From Annona cherimola (Eukaryota > Streptophyta > Magnoliopsida > Magnoliales > Annonaceae), in assembly GCA_030490835.1 (NCBI GenBank), contig CM059975.1, positions 47,669,174 to 47,733,173 on the forward strand: DNA of 64,000 nucleotides, written 5' to 3'. The translations under genes were made by a program, and so were the position numbers. Within the stretch, counting starts at the first letter, position 1, and each line of letters begins with the position of its first letter. Positions 46,901-57,657 of the stretch are shown here, piece after piece. The notes beneath the pieces are model-generated. The model did no database searches, was not told where the DNA came from, and worked only from the letters and a program-made list of their open reading frames with translations.

Positions 46901-49900
46901 TTTAAAATTTTCATTCTATCATTGTGCTAGATCTACGCTTTCTATATTTTAAATTATTTTTTAATTTTTAAAAATAACTAATTCTGAAATTTCAGAAATA
47001 TTAATTTTTTTGGTTGCATCATTTTTTTCATCAAAATATAAAAATAACATCTCTGTTTTATCCCTGTTTTCACCGAGTATTTTGATTATAAAATAATTTC
47101 TTTAATTTTCGGATTTAAAATTTTAAATATATAAATATTTGATGTATTTTTTATTGCAAGTATACTTTATTAACAATCCATGTACGTTATAATTTTTTGT
47201 GTTAGATATGAATTTCTATCTTTCTAAATTATTTTTTAATTTTCTAAAAATAAACAATTCTGAAATATTAATTTTTTTGGCTTCTTCATTTTGTGTGTTC
47301 TATACTCCTATGTTTATGTTATTGATAAATCATGAGTCATGACTTAGCTACTTAAAGTTTTGAAATATGTACTTTTTCTTCATGTTTATTATTTAATTTT
47401 AGCATGATATTCTAATTTCTGTTTGTAATATTGCACACAAAAATCATATCACCCGTATTTTGTAAACAGCTACTTATAAGAGAAAAGGGACCGATACACC
47501 ATCTTATACATAAGTAAAATGTGAACTAATAATATATTCTTTCGTTTCTTACTTTTCTGAATTTATTCCTATTTTCTCACATTTGTTTCGGGTTAAAAAA
47601 CAAATTCCATCCGATGCAGTCCGATAAAGTCTGACATGATACAGCCATATCATATCGTTTTTCGAGGAGGCCAATACACCCCCTGATATTGATATTCCGA
47701 ACTATGTTATCATATCACATTATTTTCTACCAATTCAAAAACTTTTACACCAAAAACTTTTTATCTGAAAGTTGTATTACTTCTCAAACGCACTCTTCAT
47801 CTAATTGCCCTTGGAGCATAAAAATATATCAGCCTATCAAGCATACCCATTCCAATGTAAATGAACCTAGATAACTGATGCACCAGACATTTTTCAAGTC
47901 ATTCTTAGCAGGAAATATAATGGTTTTTGCACCATATAAAAACCCAATGAAAGTATTGAAGAACCGCACCTTTAATAAAGCTATCCAGCATGCAACTTCA
48001 AGGGCCTGTGCAGCTTCATCAATAATCACCAAATCAAAAGTGGTTCCTTCCAGTTTTTTGGAAAAAGCCCCAGTCAATGTTGTCAATACAACATCCGCAT
48101 TCTTTATAACATCTTTCACTGCTAACTGCTGCCTTTTCCGCTCCTCCTTGGCAAGAGTTCTAAGCTCCTTCCTTATGTCCCTTTTTGCATTCTTGTCTTT
48201 GGTTTTCAGCAGTTTCCCATTCAGTGCCTAAGGAAAAAAATACATCTCAATGATGCTTGTTCACGAGTGGGATGAGATGAGGATGAGATGATCGTGAGAT
48301 CACATTTCTCAAAAACACTTTCCCCATTCCTAAAAAATAACGATCTATTTTTCTCATTTCTCATACAGCTTTACTCATTACCAATACACAACGACACCTT
48401 TATCCCAAATCCTCACGTTAGACAGACAGAAAGTATTACAAGGAGGAACAACATGTTGAACCCACATACTTGTTGATATTACATGTGCAGATTAATGATG
48501 TGTTCTTACAGTATCTAAAGGACATTATAGGAAGCTTCCAACAAATTTTCAACACTATAAAAGTATATATTTCAAAGTTGCATAAATGTCTTCCGTACAA
48601 TGTTGGACTGTCACAATTTTCAGGTTAAAATAGTAAATTGTGATTAGTTATTTTCCACAAGGATTTCCAGAGGCCTTCAGCTTACATAACAGCATCAAGT
48701 TCCAGAATATACAATCCAAAAAGAAAAAAAAAAAAATTCACAATATTGCCAAAAAAATGACACTGAACTTGCAATAAATCCTTCAAAGACAAACTTCTAA
48801 GCAAAACCTTTTTGAAAACCCAAGTCTCGTAAACAATATCTTCTTTAGAGAGTTCTTCCCTCTTTCAATAGGTCTAAGGCGTGCTGTGAGTGTGCATTGC
48901 GCTTGCAAGAAAGGCGCACCTAAACTGCGCCCTGCTACTTTTAAGGCCACTGCTGCACTTGAGTGCACCTTGTGACTAGGCATGCCTTTGACAATTATGT
49001 TAAAGATAAGATAAAAATATAACATAAAAGAAAAGAAAACAAATAAATAAATATTTTATTTCTTTTCCTTTAGCTTTCTTCATCTCTTTTGCTATCTTGT
49101 AGAGTCGTTGAAAAACTCGAGGTATGACTATTGTTTTCTCCAAAAATAGGTACAAACATATTATAATTTTAGAAACAAAGGATTCTATCAATAGTGAAAT
49201 GAAAGGTAATCATTTTTTATTCTCTTTGCTTAGCAAAAGGCAAATTCATCCACATCATTTCAATACACACAGATCTCAAGCATCATAATAAAATTAGATT
49301 CTTAGGTGTGTTTACACTGTTCTAATGAATGAAAATAATAAAATATTAGCTAGCTATATTGGTTGCTTGATTAGAAAAATTGCCACAACTATTATTCTTA
49401 TCATTACTATGATCTAAATTATAATTTTCAATTATAAAATTAAGGGCAAATTTCTCATATACACACAAAACTTACCTCTAATTCCACTTATACCCACAAG
49501 TTTTCAAAAAATTCTCCCGTACCCACAAATTTTCATCCTAATTTCACACACACTCATGCTATTAAGGATCCATTAAAGTGGCCATTAACCCCTTGTGAAA
49601 TGACGAATATGCCCATCCCTAATTATGATTTTGTGGTTATAAATTCATATTATAATGAATTTTTAGCAATTATATAACTATAAAAATAATATATTATTAG
49701 AATATGAATCTTTATCTTTGATCGAAGCAACTTCAAATTATATTAAGGCTTGGGCATATTCGTCATTTCACAAGAAGGATAATGGTCATTTAACGGATCC
49801 TTAATAACATAGGTATATGTGGAATTAAGATGAAAATTCATAAATATGAAACGCATTTTTGAAAGTCCATAGGTATAAGTGGAATTAAGGGTAAAATTCG

Positions 49901-52900
49901 TGAGTTTATGTGAAATTTGTCCTAAAATTAATTATATTTATCATTTTAATTATAATTATAATTAAAATAATGAGGTAATAAAATAATAAAGTAAATTTCA
50001 TCTTGATAAAACTAAAAATCTGCAATACCATTTAGATTTTGTGTATTAAAACTGATGCTAAAAGTGAAAAAAGACTGCTATGGAAAGCTTATATATGATG
50101 AATTGTAAAAAAGAATAAATTGCAGAAATCTTATCCAGTTAAGCTATAGTCCATGCGCACTATGAAAACATAATAATAATACTTAAACAAATCTAAAACA
50201 TTTATTGATTATACTATAATTTTTATAAAGGGCATGTTTGGAAAGTTATAAAATTTTTCAATGAAAAGTTCGTGGCATGAAAATTTTTGAATTGGTAAAA
50301 AGGATGTAATATGATAGAAGTAATGATAAGGAGTAAAGAGATTAAAATTAAAATTGATATATTAGTCATATGGGTAGTTATAAAGAAATGATTGAAAAGT
50401 AGCGTGGTATGAGAAAATGTGAAGAAATAATTAAAAAAAATAGAATAGTTGTGAAGAGTGAAAAAACCTAGGGGTGTGTTTGTTTCAAGATAAAACTTTT
50501 CAACTATAACTTTTCGATCTAAAACTTTACACTTTCCACAACTATCCTATTTTTTTAATTATTTCTTCACATCTTCCTATACAAAATTACCCTACTTTGC
50601 AATAATTTCTATATAACTATCCATATAAGTAACCCATCAATTTTAACTTTATTCTCTTTGTTCCTCATGATTACCCCTATATATCAAATTATTCTCTCAT
50701 TTCAAAAACTTGTTCACCAGAAACTTTTCATACAAAAGTTTTATCACTTTCCAAACACATACTAGATTGAAAAATTTTGGTTTGAAAACTTTTTGTTGTA
50801 GCCAAACATACCCAAAAGGAGTCTACTTATACATATCACGATATATTTTAAGCTAAAATTAGTTATGATGAATATTTGCTCCCAAGTGTTTTATTAGGGG
50901 GTATATGTCATATCTGAAATTTGTTAGTATTTTATTTTAAGGTTTGTAGTTTCATAAAATTGAGGAAGCATGTGTAAAATCCAAATTTTATTAGTATTAA
51001 TTCTATTTTTAAAATTCAAGGGGAGACAACTGCCCAGCCTCAACTCCAAGCGGGCTCCACCACTGCCTGTAAAATGGACTACCTTTACTAGGTCCCAGTC
51101 AGTAAGCTCACACAATCAAAAAAAGATTTCGCCATATTCTTATACTGTCAAACTCAACAAAGGAAGCATGGTCCATAATAGGAGCTATGCCGCACTGTAA
51201 AATTCATAACACAGGAAAATGTTCTTTAAAAATATTAAAGAAGTTAATGTGTTAGTCACCTTCATTTCCTTGCGAATGTCGTTTGCCAAACCACTATTAT
51301 CCCCTCTCAGAACCTGAAAAGTGATTGACCAACGTTGTGAATTTACGACTGAAAAAGGGACAAATCTTGCACTCAATGACAAATACAAGACTAAGATAAA
51401 GGAAGCCAATATGCTAAAATATTAAAGTGAAGGAGAGATTATAGCCCAACTTTAGTTCAAGAAAATAAAGAACCATGAAGGAATGATAATTTTGAGTAAT
51501 TCTAGGTCAGCAATATGAACTATTTCCTTGTTTCTCACTTGGGTCATCAAAAATTCATACATTTCTTTTCCTTAACCCACTCTAGAACCTGTAGATTCTG
51601 AAGCACTAAAGTTCCAATGCAAATGGAGCTGGTTGGCATTTTTCGAATATGGATTCCGCACTATATTACCATCACCAATGGCAGAAAAAAGATTGAAGCT
51701 TATAAGTACCTGTGCATCAAGTGCACTCTCCAGTACTTGAGGAAGTAAGCGGGCAGGATGACCCAATCTCACCAACTTTACCCTTAAAGAATGAAACAGC
51801 AAGTGCATGTGAAGTTTTGAACTGGATGAATATTTATTGAAAAGCAAAAAGGGCAGACAATGAAGTTTTGGAAAGATAAAAGCAATGTCGATAATTTCAT
51901 CATTGAGTCACATGAGGAGCCCTTTCCTAGAGCAAAGTCAACAAAATCATACATCATACAAATCAGGAAATATAAAGAATAACACAGACCATTAAAAATC
52001 AAGGTGATTCTACTAGTATTCTTGATCAAAATACAAACAGCAGGCAGATCAGAAATTTCAAGGTAACAAGTTGCAGTTATCAATAAAATTCCTCTCACAG
52101 AAATTTAGAAACAGCTTCCCGGGTAAGTGATGTAAGTCTGAAGACTTCAAAAGATATAACAGAGGAATGAACTCAATTTAGATTTATAGATTTTTTTTTA
52201 AAAAAAAAAAAACACCATTGCAGCAAATATTCTCATAGAGGAGTAACAGGACATCTTTGATAGGCTTGACCAGTCAATATTACCCATTTACCTGTAAGGA
52301 AATAGTCTTTCAACAATGTTATCAACAGCAATATTAGAAGCAGCACAGGCAAGAATCTTTGATCCACGTTTCGCTTCCTGTAAGATAATTTCCACCACAG
52401 TCGTTGTCTTCCCAGTTCCTGGAGGTCCATGCAGCAAAAACACATCCCTAGATGAGAGGGCCTTTGTTACAGCAGCTTTCTGCAACATTAAAGCGAGTAC
52501 AGTGAAATGGGGGGGAAGACAATGTCCCTCGGATAGGCCAAAAAAAAAAATTAAAATTAAAATTAAAATTAATGCAAAAAATAATAATAATAACCAAAAA
52601 AACCATATGCCACTTACCCTGTAAGATAATGGCTATTAAGTAACTATCAGATTAGCTATACAACAGGATCTATGTTCAAGGTGCTTTCAGTCATCCTGTA
52701 ACTAAAATTATAATAGGAGCACCCCTCTGGCTACACTGACTAGTAGAGATATAGATATCCATAACCCAACTGCTAGAAACGTAGATACCCATTATTCACC
52801 CAAAGTTCAAACCCAGGTTGTATTTCTTAATCTTGCAAAGCACAAAAGAACAAGTGTTGAGAAAAGAATACTGGCAGAATTATCTATACAAGAGAGTTAT

Positions 52901-55701
52901 GTAACTAACTGACAAAGAATGGCATCAAACATGTATTCTCATCATGTGGTTCATCCAAATTAAACGCAAACCTACAGGCAGTGTAGAAAATCAAGGTGTC
53001 AAATTCTGCATTTCGTCAAAGTGATGATTTAGAGTGGCCATGTAGTTTCTGGGGATGGCGTAGCAGTAGAGGAGAAGAAAATAGTAAGCATTATCGAGCA
53101 GCCAATGCCTAAGAATATTCAAGGATAACTCTCTCATATAATCTCAGTTGGCATTTAGAACAATTTAAGGGTCACGTTTCAACTCCAGGTCTTTCATAAT
53201 TTCCAGTAAATTCTAATTGCAGCAATTCCGATTTGAGGTAATGATGGCAGTTAGCATAGCCTCTTCCCAGTTAATTCAACTTTATACCAAATGTACCACA
53301 TGGAAAATATTTTGAAAATGATTGTTGCATAAGATAATCTTATGCATCAGATATGCATAAAGTAATCTATCATCAACATTTTTCTAAAATAAATATCATC
53401 CTACATGAACTATTTCAGGTAATAGACGAATCAACATCAAAAATCAGAACATCACTTAGTTGAAAGAATTCAAATAAAAGATTGCCATACTTAGGGTCTA
53501 TTTAGCCCCGCTTTTTGTAAGCAGAAAGCACTGAAATCTTATGCTTTTTGTGGATGTTTGACCTGGCCCATCCCTTCCGCCCAAAATTTAAAAGCATCAT
53601 ACAGATGAGTTCCAAATTGGCACCTCTCGCTTAACGCACAACTCTATAGTAATCTTACCACCGGGCCAAACAGGCACTTATTCTGTTATGTGAAATTCAA
53701 ATGAAATGTGCAGCTAATCACAACCTGCTCGAATCATAAGAAGGAAATGGTAATTATGAAAGAAATAGATAGCAAAGCATACAGAGACACCTGTGAATAA
53801 TCAAGATTTGAGTTAAATGGTGTAAATGACACAGGCTTCTTTGAAACAGATAGGGATTTTTCTCCAAATAATACAGGAATCAAGTCTGCAGCAGGTCCCT
53901 TCTGAATGCCCTTGCTTAGTTGTACCAATGCATCCTTCATACTGCGGTAAGTTACCTAGATAGAAGGTTAAAAAATTGTCATGAGAAAGCTGAAGATTGA
54001 CATCTTCTATACATCAAAATATCCTCAATTTCAGTAAGGCACAACTCATACTTGCCAAAGCCCAAGCTCAAAGGAATATTTAATTGAAGAAACACAGACT
54101 GCTAAAAGCACCATATGAAAGCCTACCTCATTTGCTACCTTTTCAAGGCGGAGAGGGCTGTTCAAACCATCCTCTGGAACATCATCAAAAGCAACAGTGA
54201 TGGAAGAGTCCTGCTCAACACTACTAGCATGTTACTACAGCAACAAAAAAATAATGAAAGAGTCTCCACCCATTCCTCAAAACACAGCCACATTATTCTG
54301 CTAAGGGACTATTGCAAATATGATACATCCCACAACATCAAAAGGTACCTTGAGACGATAAACCACACCTTGACCAAGAGAAGCAGATCCCAACTCAGCC
54401 TTGTTGGGTTTAAGCACAACTACATCATGAGGTGAAAACTGCAACCAGAATATCTAGAGCTCAGCTACCTTCACAATATATTAAGGCACATCTGCCAACC
54501 TGCCTACCAATAAATAATCATTGACATCGACACTATATCTTTGTGATGGAAACCACTGATCAATCCCAGCTACAAACAAACTTTTGTGTGTGTGTGAGTG
54601 AGTTTGAATATCTAAAAGCCTGTTTGTCCATGCGTTTTTACATGCTACCTGTGCTTCTAAAAGTTTTGAAAGGGTTTGGCAATATTCAAAAGTGCAATAG
54701 CTCCTAGAAACAGGCTAATTTTAGTAAAACTTTGGAATGATAGTGGGAAGCTAGTAGTTGATGCTTCCCACAAAAGTACTGCCAATGTAATTTTTGACGA
54801 CATGTGGACGCTTGGCCGAATAGGCCCTAAGTACAATGGTTTTTGAAATGATTGACCAAGTGAAGTTTAGTACCCTTGAAATGGACTCATCAAAATGAAT
54901 TTTGTTTGTAGGGAATAGAAAACAAGTGTAATAGTCATCCCCTTCACACATCTTTGAAGCAAGGCTTTATCCACCTCTACCAACCCCATTTCTTCTTATC
55001 ATTGTCTATATTTTGAACAATTTCGCTTAGCTTATTTTGCTGATGTCATCACCTACAGCACTGCTTTATTACGCCCTTTTTATAGCAAGTTCACCTTTCT
55101 ATAGCACACCTTTTTATGACATTTATTCGAACAGACTGAAGTGCGGAAGTAGCTTGCAAAATAACATGTTTCGAAAGCAACAAAGTGTAAATCCAATGGC
55201 TAAGAAGCAAGTTCACCTTGTGAGCAGGAAGCACATCACCCTTAGTGGATTGAAACTCCAGAAGAGACTTCCCCATCAGCCCTGTCTAAATTCTGGGCTC
55301 AATTAGCGTTGGTGGAGAGGGTGAGAAATACAAACTACACGAAACAAAAGTATCATGTTCATATAACATAAATGAATCATGAATCCACAATGGGGAACCT
55401 GTGCATCCGTGCATTTCAGATTGAGAATCGTGGAGCCTCTCTTCTGAGCTGTATCCAAGCTCCTTGAAGACCCCGAATCCATGGATGCTGATATTTCAGC
55501 TTCCTAATAATTATTTAAAAGAAGTATATGTGAGCAAAATGTTTTGGCGATGGAGATAAGGTCTGAATCATTCCAGGAGTTCCACAAGAAAGTTGTGACC
55601 TTTTCCAGATCGATTAGAGGAGTCATGGTAGAGATAAATTGCTGGAGAGACATCGTAGATGATGAAGAAGAGCTTTTGCGGCTTTTCTTCCCTCCATCCA
55701 T
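33762..55701 (-). CDS. SMUBP2: SMUBP2/IGHMBP2-like superfamily 1B helicase, 15 exons, 651 aa
   Basis: ATP-driven 5'-3' RNA/DNA helicase of the UPF1-like family, probably nuclear/cytoplasmic. Exons in coding order: 55,701-55,600; 55,503-55,399; 55,285-55,217; 54,438-54,349; 54,210-54,127; 53,955-53,791; 52,479-52,292; 51,782-51,710; 51,313-51,260; 48,227-47,970; 40,373-40,167; 40,011-39,908; 34,787-34,643; 34,160-34,026; 33,938-33,762. All introns are GT-AG and the join is 1,956 nt without a stop. Motifs: I GPPGTGKT (223-230), Ia [11 protein letters not shown] (249-259), II DEAAQ (380-384), [12 protein letters not shown] (404-412), IV QYRMH (446-450), [11 protein letters not shown] (570-579), [12 protein letters not shown] (604-613). 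The R3H and AN1 zinc-finger tail of animal IGHMBP2 is absent, as in the short plant homologues. The start MDGGKKSRK was chosen because [11 protein letters not shown] follows at the expected distance. The 22-kb span is due to transposons in introns 9, 10 and 12. Confidence 0.92.
35930..36310. repeat. Degenerate tandem repeat of about 150-170 bp
   Basis: Three diverged units start near 35,935, 36,103 and 36,247. They share TTTGACCTCATTTGAGG-like words followed by ATGACTTAGATTGCTTGG variants. They lie in the LTR-like part of intron 12. Confidence 0.4.
38390..39330 (+). mobile_element. LTR-like copy 1 (intron 12)
   Basis: This shares an ordered set of landmarks with 42,190-43,460. They include the TATA box CTATATAAACACTTGTTGTA (38,718-38,737), GTTAAGGTTGAGGCTAGGAT, GAGACACCATTGAAG, an ATACGTCTTGCACG / ATACGCCTTGTACG phrase, TTAGAGTTTGTTC, and an ATGCACTT end. 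The order of TATA, leader and tail is that of an LTR. It is antisense to the helicase transcript. Edges are approximate and no flanking duplication was found. Confidence 0.55.
42190..43460 (+). mobile_element. LTR-like copy 2 (intron 10)
   Basis: Diverged relative of 38,390-39,330, with TATA box CTATATAAACACTTATTATA (42,524-42,543) and the same downstream landmarks. It ends near ATGTGCACTTGCGAAG. It is about 300 bp longer because of extra AT-rich sequence near 42,720-43,060. Like copy 1 it is antisense to the helicase. Confidence 0.55.
43466..43900. mobile_element. Foldback MITE with poly-T loops
   Basis: The tips are TAGGGCTGCATAG and CTATGCACCCTA. The inner arms pair GAAGCATGGAGCTTCCATAT with ATATGGAAACTTCATGCTTT. 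The left arm contains two poly-T runs (about 43,660 and 43,720). Confidence 0.6.
43945..43997. repeat. AAT/ATA microsatellite
   Basis: About 50 bp of AAT/AAC triplet repeat in intron 10. Confidence 0.9.
44627..46620. mobile_element. hAT-like non-autonomous element with 8-bp target duplication
   Basis: The ends TAGGGGTGTGCA and TGCACCCCTA form a terminal inverted repeat. They are bounded by a perfect 8-bp duplication ATAATCAC (44,619-44,626 and 46,621-46,628), the mark of hAT transposition. GTTGGGTTGG / CCAACCCAACC-rich subterminal blocks fill both ends. The 1,994-bp interior has no transposase. It includes AT-rich stretches, a second GTGCAAGT…GGTGGGTTTTGC block near 45,400 and a GC-richer segment (about 45,990-46,400) with a TATA-like TGCTATATAAAAAC at 46,107-46,120. 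Confidence 0.8.
49443..49923. mobile_element. Foldback MITE with 7-bp target duplication
   Basis: The tips are AGGGCAAATTTC and GAAATTTGTCCT. Arms pair over most of the 481 bp, for example GTGAAATGACGAATATGCCC with GGGCATATTCGTCATTTCAC. It is flanked by AAAATTA on both sides (49,436-49,442 and 49,924-49,930). A second, more diverged copy lies at 56,207-56,600, upstream of the same gene. Confidence 0.8.
50230..50813. mobile_element. Two nested MITEs of the GTGTGTTTGG type
   Basis: The outer tips are GGGCATGTTTGGAAAG (50,230) and CCAAACATACCC (to 50,813). An inner element runs from TAGGGGTGTGTTTG (50,469) to CCAAACACATACTA (50,764). Inner and outer sequences share ATTTCTTCACAT and ATTTTAACTTTATTCTC words, so a MITE inserted next to or into a relative of itself. 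Similar sequence occurs at 44,150-44,340 and 57,427-57,657. Confidence 0.6.
52480..53790. other. Helicase intron 6, 1.3 kb
   Basis: AT-rich intron with a short poly-A/AAAATT repeat near 52,540-52,595. I see no mobile element with clear ends and no other gene. Confidence 0.5.
54439..55216. other. Helicase intron 3, about 0.8 kb
   Basis: AT-rich intron. There is a short GT run (TTTGTGTGTGTGTGAGTGAG) near 54,582-54,601. Nothing else is recognised. Confidence 0.5.
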
Positions 55702-55984
55702 TGCGGCTGCTGCTCGGCGAGTTCGGGTTGTGTCTCTCGTGATACGGGGGGTCACTGCCTTGGACAGGTCAAAAACCACTTTCGACACCACTTTTGAAAA
55801 ATAATTTGTGATCCTAACTGCCCAACAAGACCACCAAGCCTTTGCATGGTGGCAACCGAAGTAGGTGTTGGGTTCAAAACATAACAAAAATAAAAGTGGA
55901 AAAAAGAAGTAAAACGCAACAAAAAGAAAAGATAAGTGCCGACAGTAGTCTTTTCCAAGTCGCGTAGAAGTCATCGTTTGTATA

Positions 55985-55998
55985 AATTTATAAATATT
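55985..55998 (-). promoter_or_regulatory. Possible TATA box of the helicase gene
   Basis: The minus strand reads ATTTATAAATTTAT about 285 bp before the chosen start codon. A start site about 30 bp downstream (near 55,950) would exclude the farther in-frame ATG at 55,974 and support the start at 55,701. It would leave one short upstream ORF starting at about 55,847 in good context (GCCACCATG). Confidence 0.35.
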
Positions 55999-56206
55999 GT
56001 TCGAGGTGTGTTATTATAGTGTAAGAAATTTATAAAGCTTAGTTGTAAATTTCTGTTTACATGATTGTAAATGCCCATCAAAAAAACAACTGCCCAACTA
56101 GCTTATTTTTTCATTTTTACCATAGGACTTTTGTATTCAAAACATTCTCTTGCAATGGTCGTATCTTTTTACACTTTACTTTTATCGTATGAAATTACTT
56201 TTATAT

Positions 56207-56600
56207 TTTTGGGAGAATTCCTTATATACCTATCAATTTCACCCGTAATTCCACTTATAGTTATGAATTTTCGAAAATTTCTCTCGTACTCATAAATTTT
56301 CATCATAATTCTACTTATATTCACGCCGTTAGGGATCAGTTAAAGAGAACATTAACTCTTTAGAAAATGACGAATATGTTCATCCTTAATTATGATTTTA
56401 TAGTTAAAATTCATATTATAATAAATTTAATTCTACAACTATAAAATCATATATTATTTGAAAATGAATCTTTAACTATAAACAAAACAACCTTAAATTA
56501 GATTAGAGCTTGAACATATTCGTCATTTTATAAGGGGCTAACGGCGCATTTAAGGAATCTCTAATGGCACACGTATAAGTGAAATTATGATGAAAATTTA
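56207..56600. mobile_element. Second copy of the 49,443-type foldback MITE, right end lost
   Basis: This shares ATTCCACTTATA, ATGACGAATATG, AATTATGATTTT and the paired CATATTCGTCATTTTATAAG with the intron 9 copy. The right tip is replaced by sequence carrying AATACATTATTCTAA twice (56,606-56,668). It lies within about 0.6 kb of the helicase 5' end. Confidence 0.65.
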
Positions 56601-56689
56601 TTCTAAATACATTATTCTAATTGGGATGAAAATTGGTATGGTAATAGAATACATTATTCTAAATACAATGGGTGGAGTAGATCATGATT

Positions 56690-57400
56690 TTATGATCATG
56701 TGGGGCCCATTACAGCAATGCTGCACCGGAAATTCCAGTGCAGCATGCTGCACAGGGGTTCTCCTCATGTAGGGGTTCTACAAAAAAATTTCTTCCATGC
56801 TGTGAGGGTTATTATGGACTTGATTGCAATGTCAGTTGTCATATTATATAAATCCCAATAAAAAATACTCCTGTTTTTAAAAATCTCAAAAAATTATATA
56901 CACATATCCAAAAATGATAAAACTTGGTTTATATATTAAATACACTTAGATAAATAAGTGTATGAAGAAAAATAAAAAAAGTTGTAAAAGTATTTTTTTG
57001 AGATAGATTAAGAGAGGCGTTTACTTTGCCCATGCTAACAGGATCACTTCTCTAGATTCAATAAATTTAGATTAATAATTTTATAAAAAATTTGAAAATA
57101 TTTAAAAAATATATGTTTTTACTCGGGTGCATTGTATCCGGACCCTTTAACATATATACTAAAATTTTTCATTTTTTAAGATGTGTAAAAGATTGGGATA
57201 TTTTAGTCAAAAAAATTTTGGAATTTTAAATATAGAGGTATTTTTTATTTTCAAAAAAATATATACAAATGTCTAAAAATAGTAAAAATAAGTTAGTTAC
57301 ACTTAGGATAACAATATTATGAAAAATTAAAATATCAAAAAGTATAGTTTATGGTGTTAGAGACCATGCTAACCGAATCATTCCCCAAACTCATTAGCCA
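56690..57400. repeat. MITE-derived repeats related to 29,225-29,715
   Basis: It carries CAGTGCAGCATGCTGCAC, GCTGTGAGGGTTATTATGGA and TTAAATACACTTAGATAA, all close to words in the 29,225 MITE. A second half (57,030-57,390) repeats CCATGCTAAC followed by ATCA. Ends are unclear, so it is probably two old overlapping copies. Confidence 0.4.
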
Positions 57401-57657
57401 CTTAGAGGTTTCAATATTAGCATATCTAGGGTGTGTTTAGTATTTAATAAAATTTGTAAAATTTTTAAATGAAAATTTTTTTGGTAAAATTTTGTTAAAT
57501 TGTAGAATAATATGATATAATAGAAGTAATTATAAGAATTTAAAATAATAAAGTTAAAATACATAGTTCAATTACAAGTATTTATGAAGAGATAATTGCA
57601 TAGGAATATAATTATATAAAAAAATGTGCAGAAATAATTAAAAAAATATCTAGTTAC

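Larger units (their letters stand above)
40374..47969. other. Helicase intron 10, 7.6 kb
   Basis: It holds old AT-rich sequence with GTTGGGT-rich words near 40,617-40,760, which may be a decayed relative of the hAT-like element. It also holds a second LTR-like copy (42,190-43,460), a foldback MITE (43,466-43,900), an AAT microsatellite and the 2-kb hAT-like element (44,627-46,620). About 46,630-47,960 is AT-rich and I see no gene in it. Confidence 0.6.
48228..51259. other. Helicase intron 9, 3.0 kb
   Basis: It carries a 481-bp foldback MITE (49,443-49,923) and a nested MITE pair (50,230-50,813) in AT-rich filler. No coding sequence of the host gene is seen inside. Confidence 0.65.
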
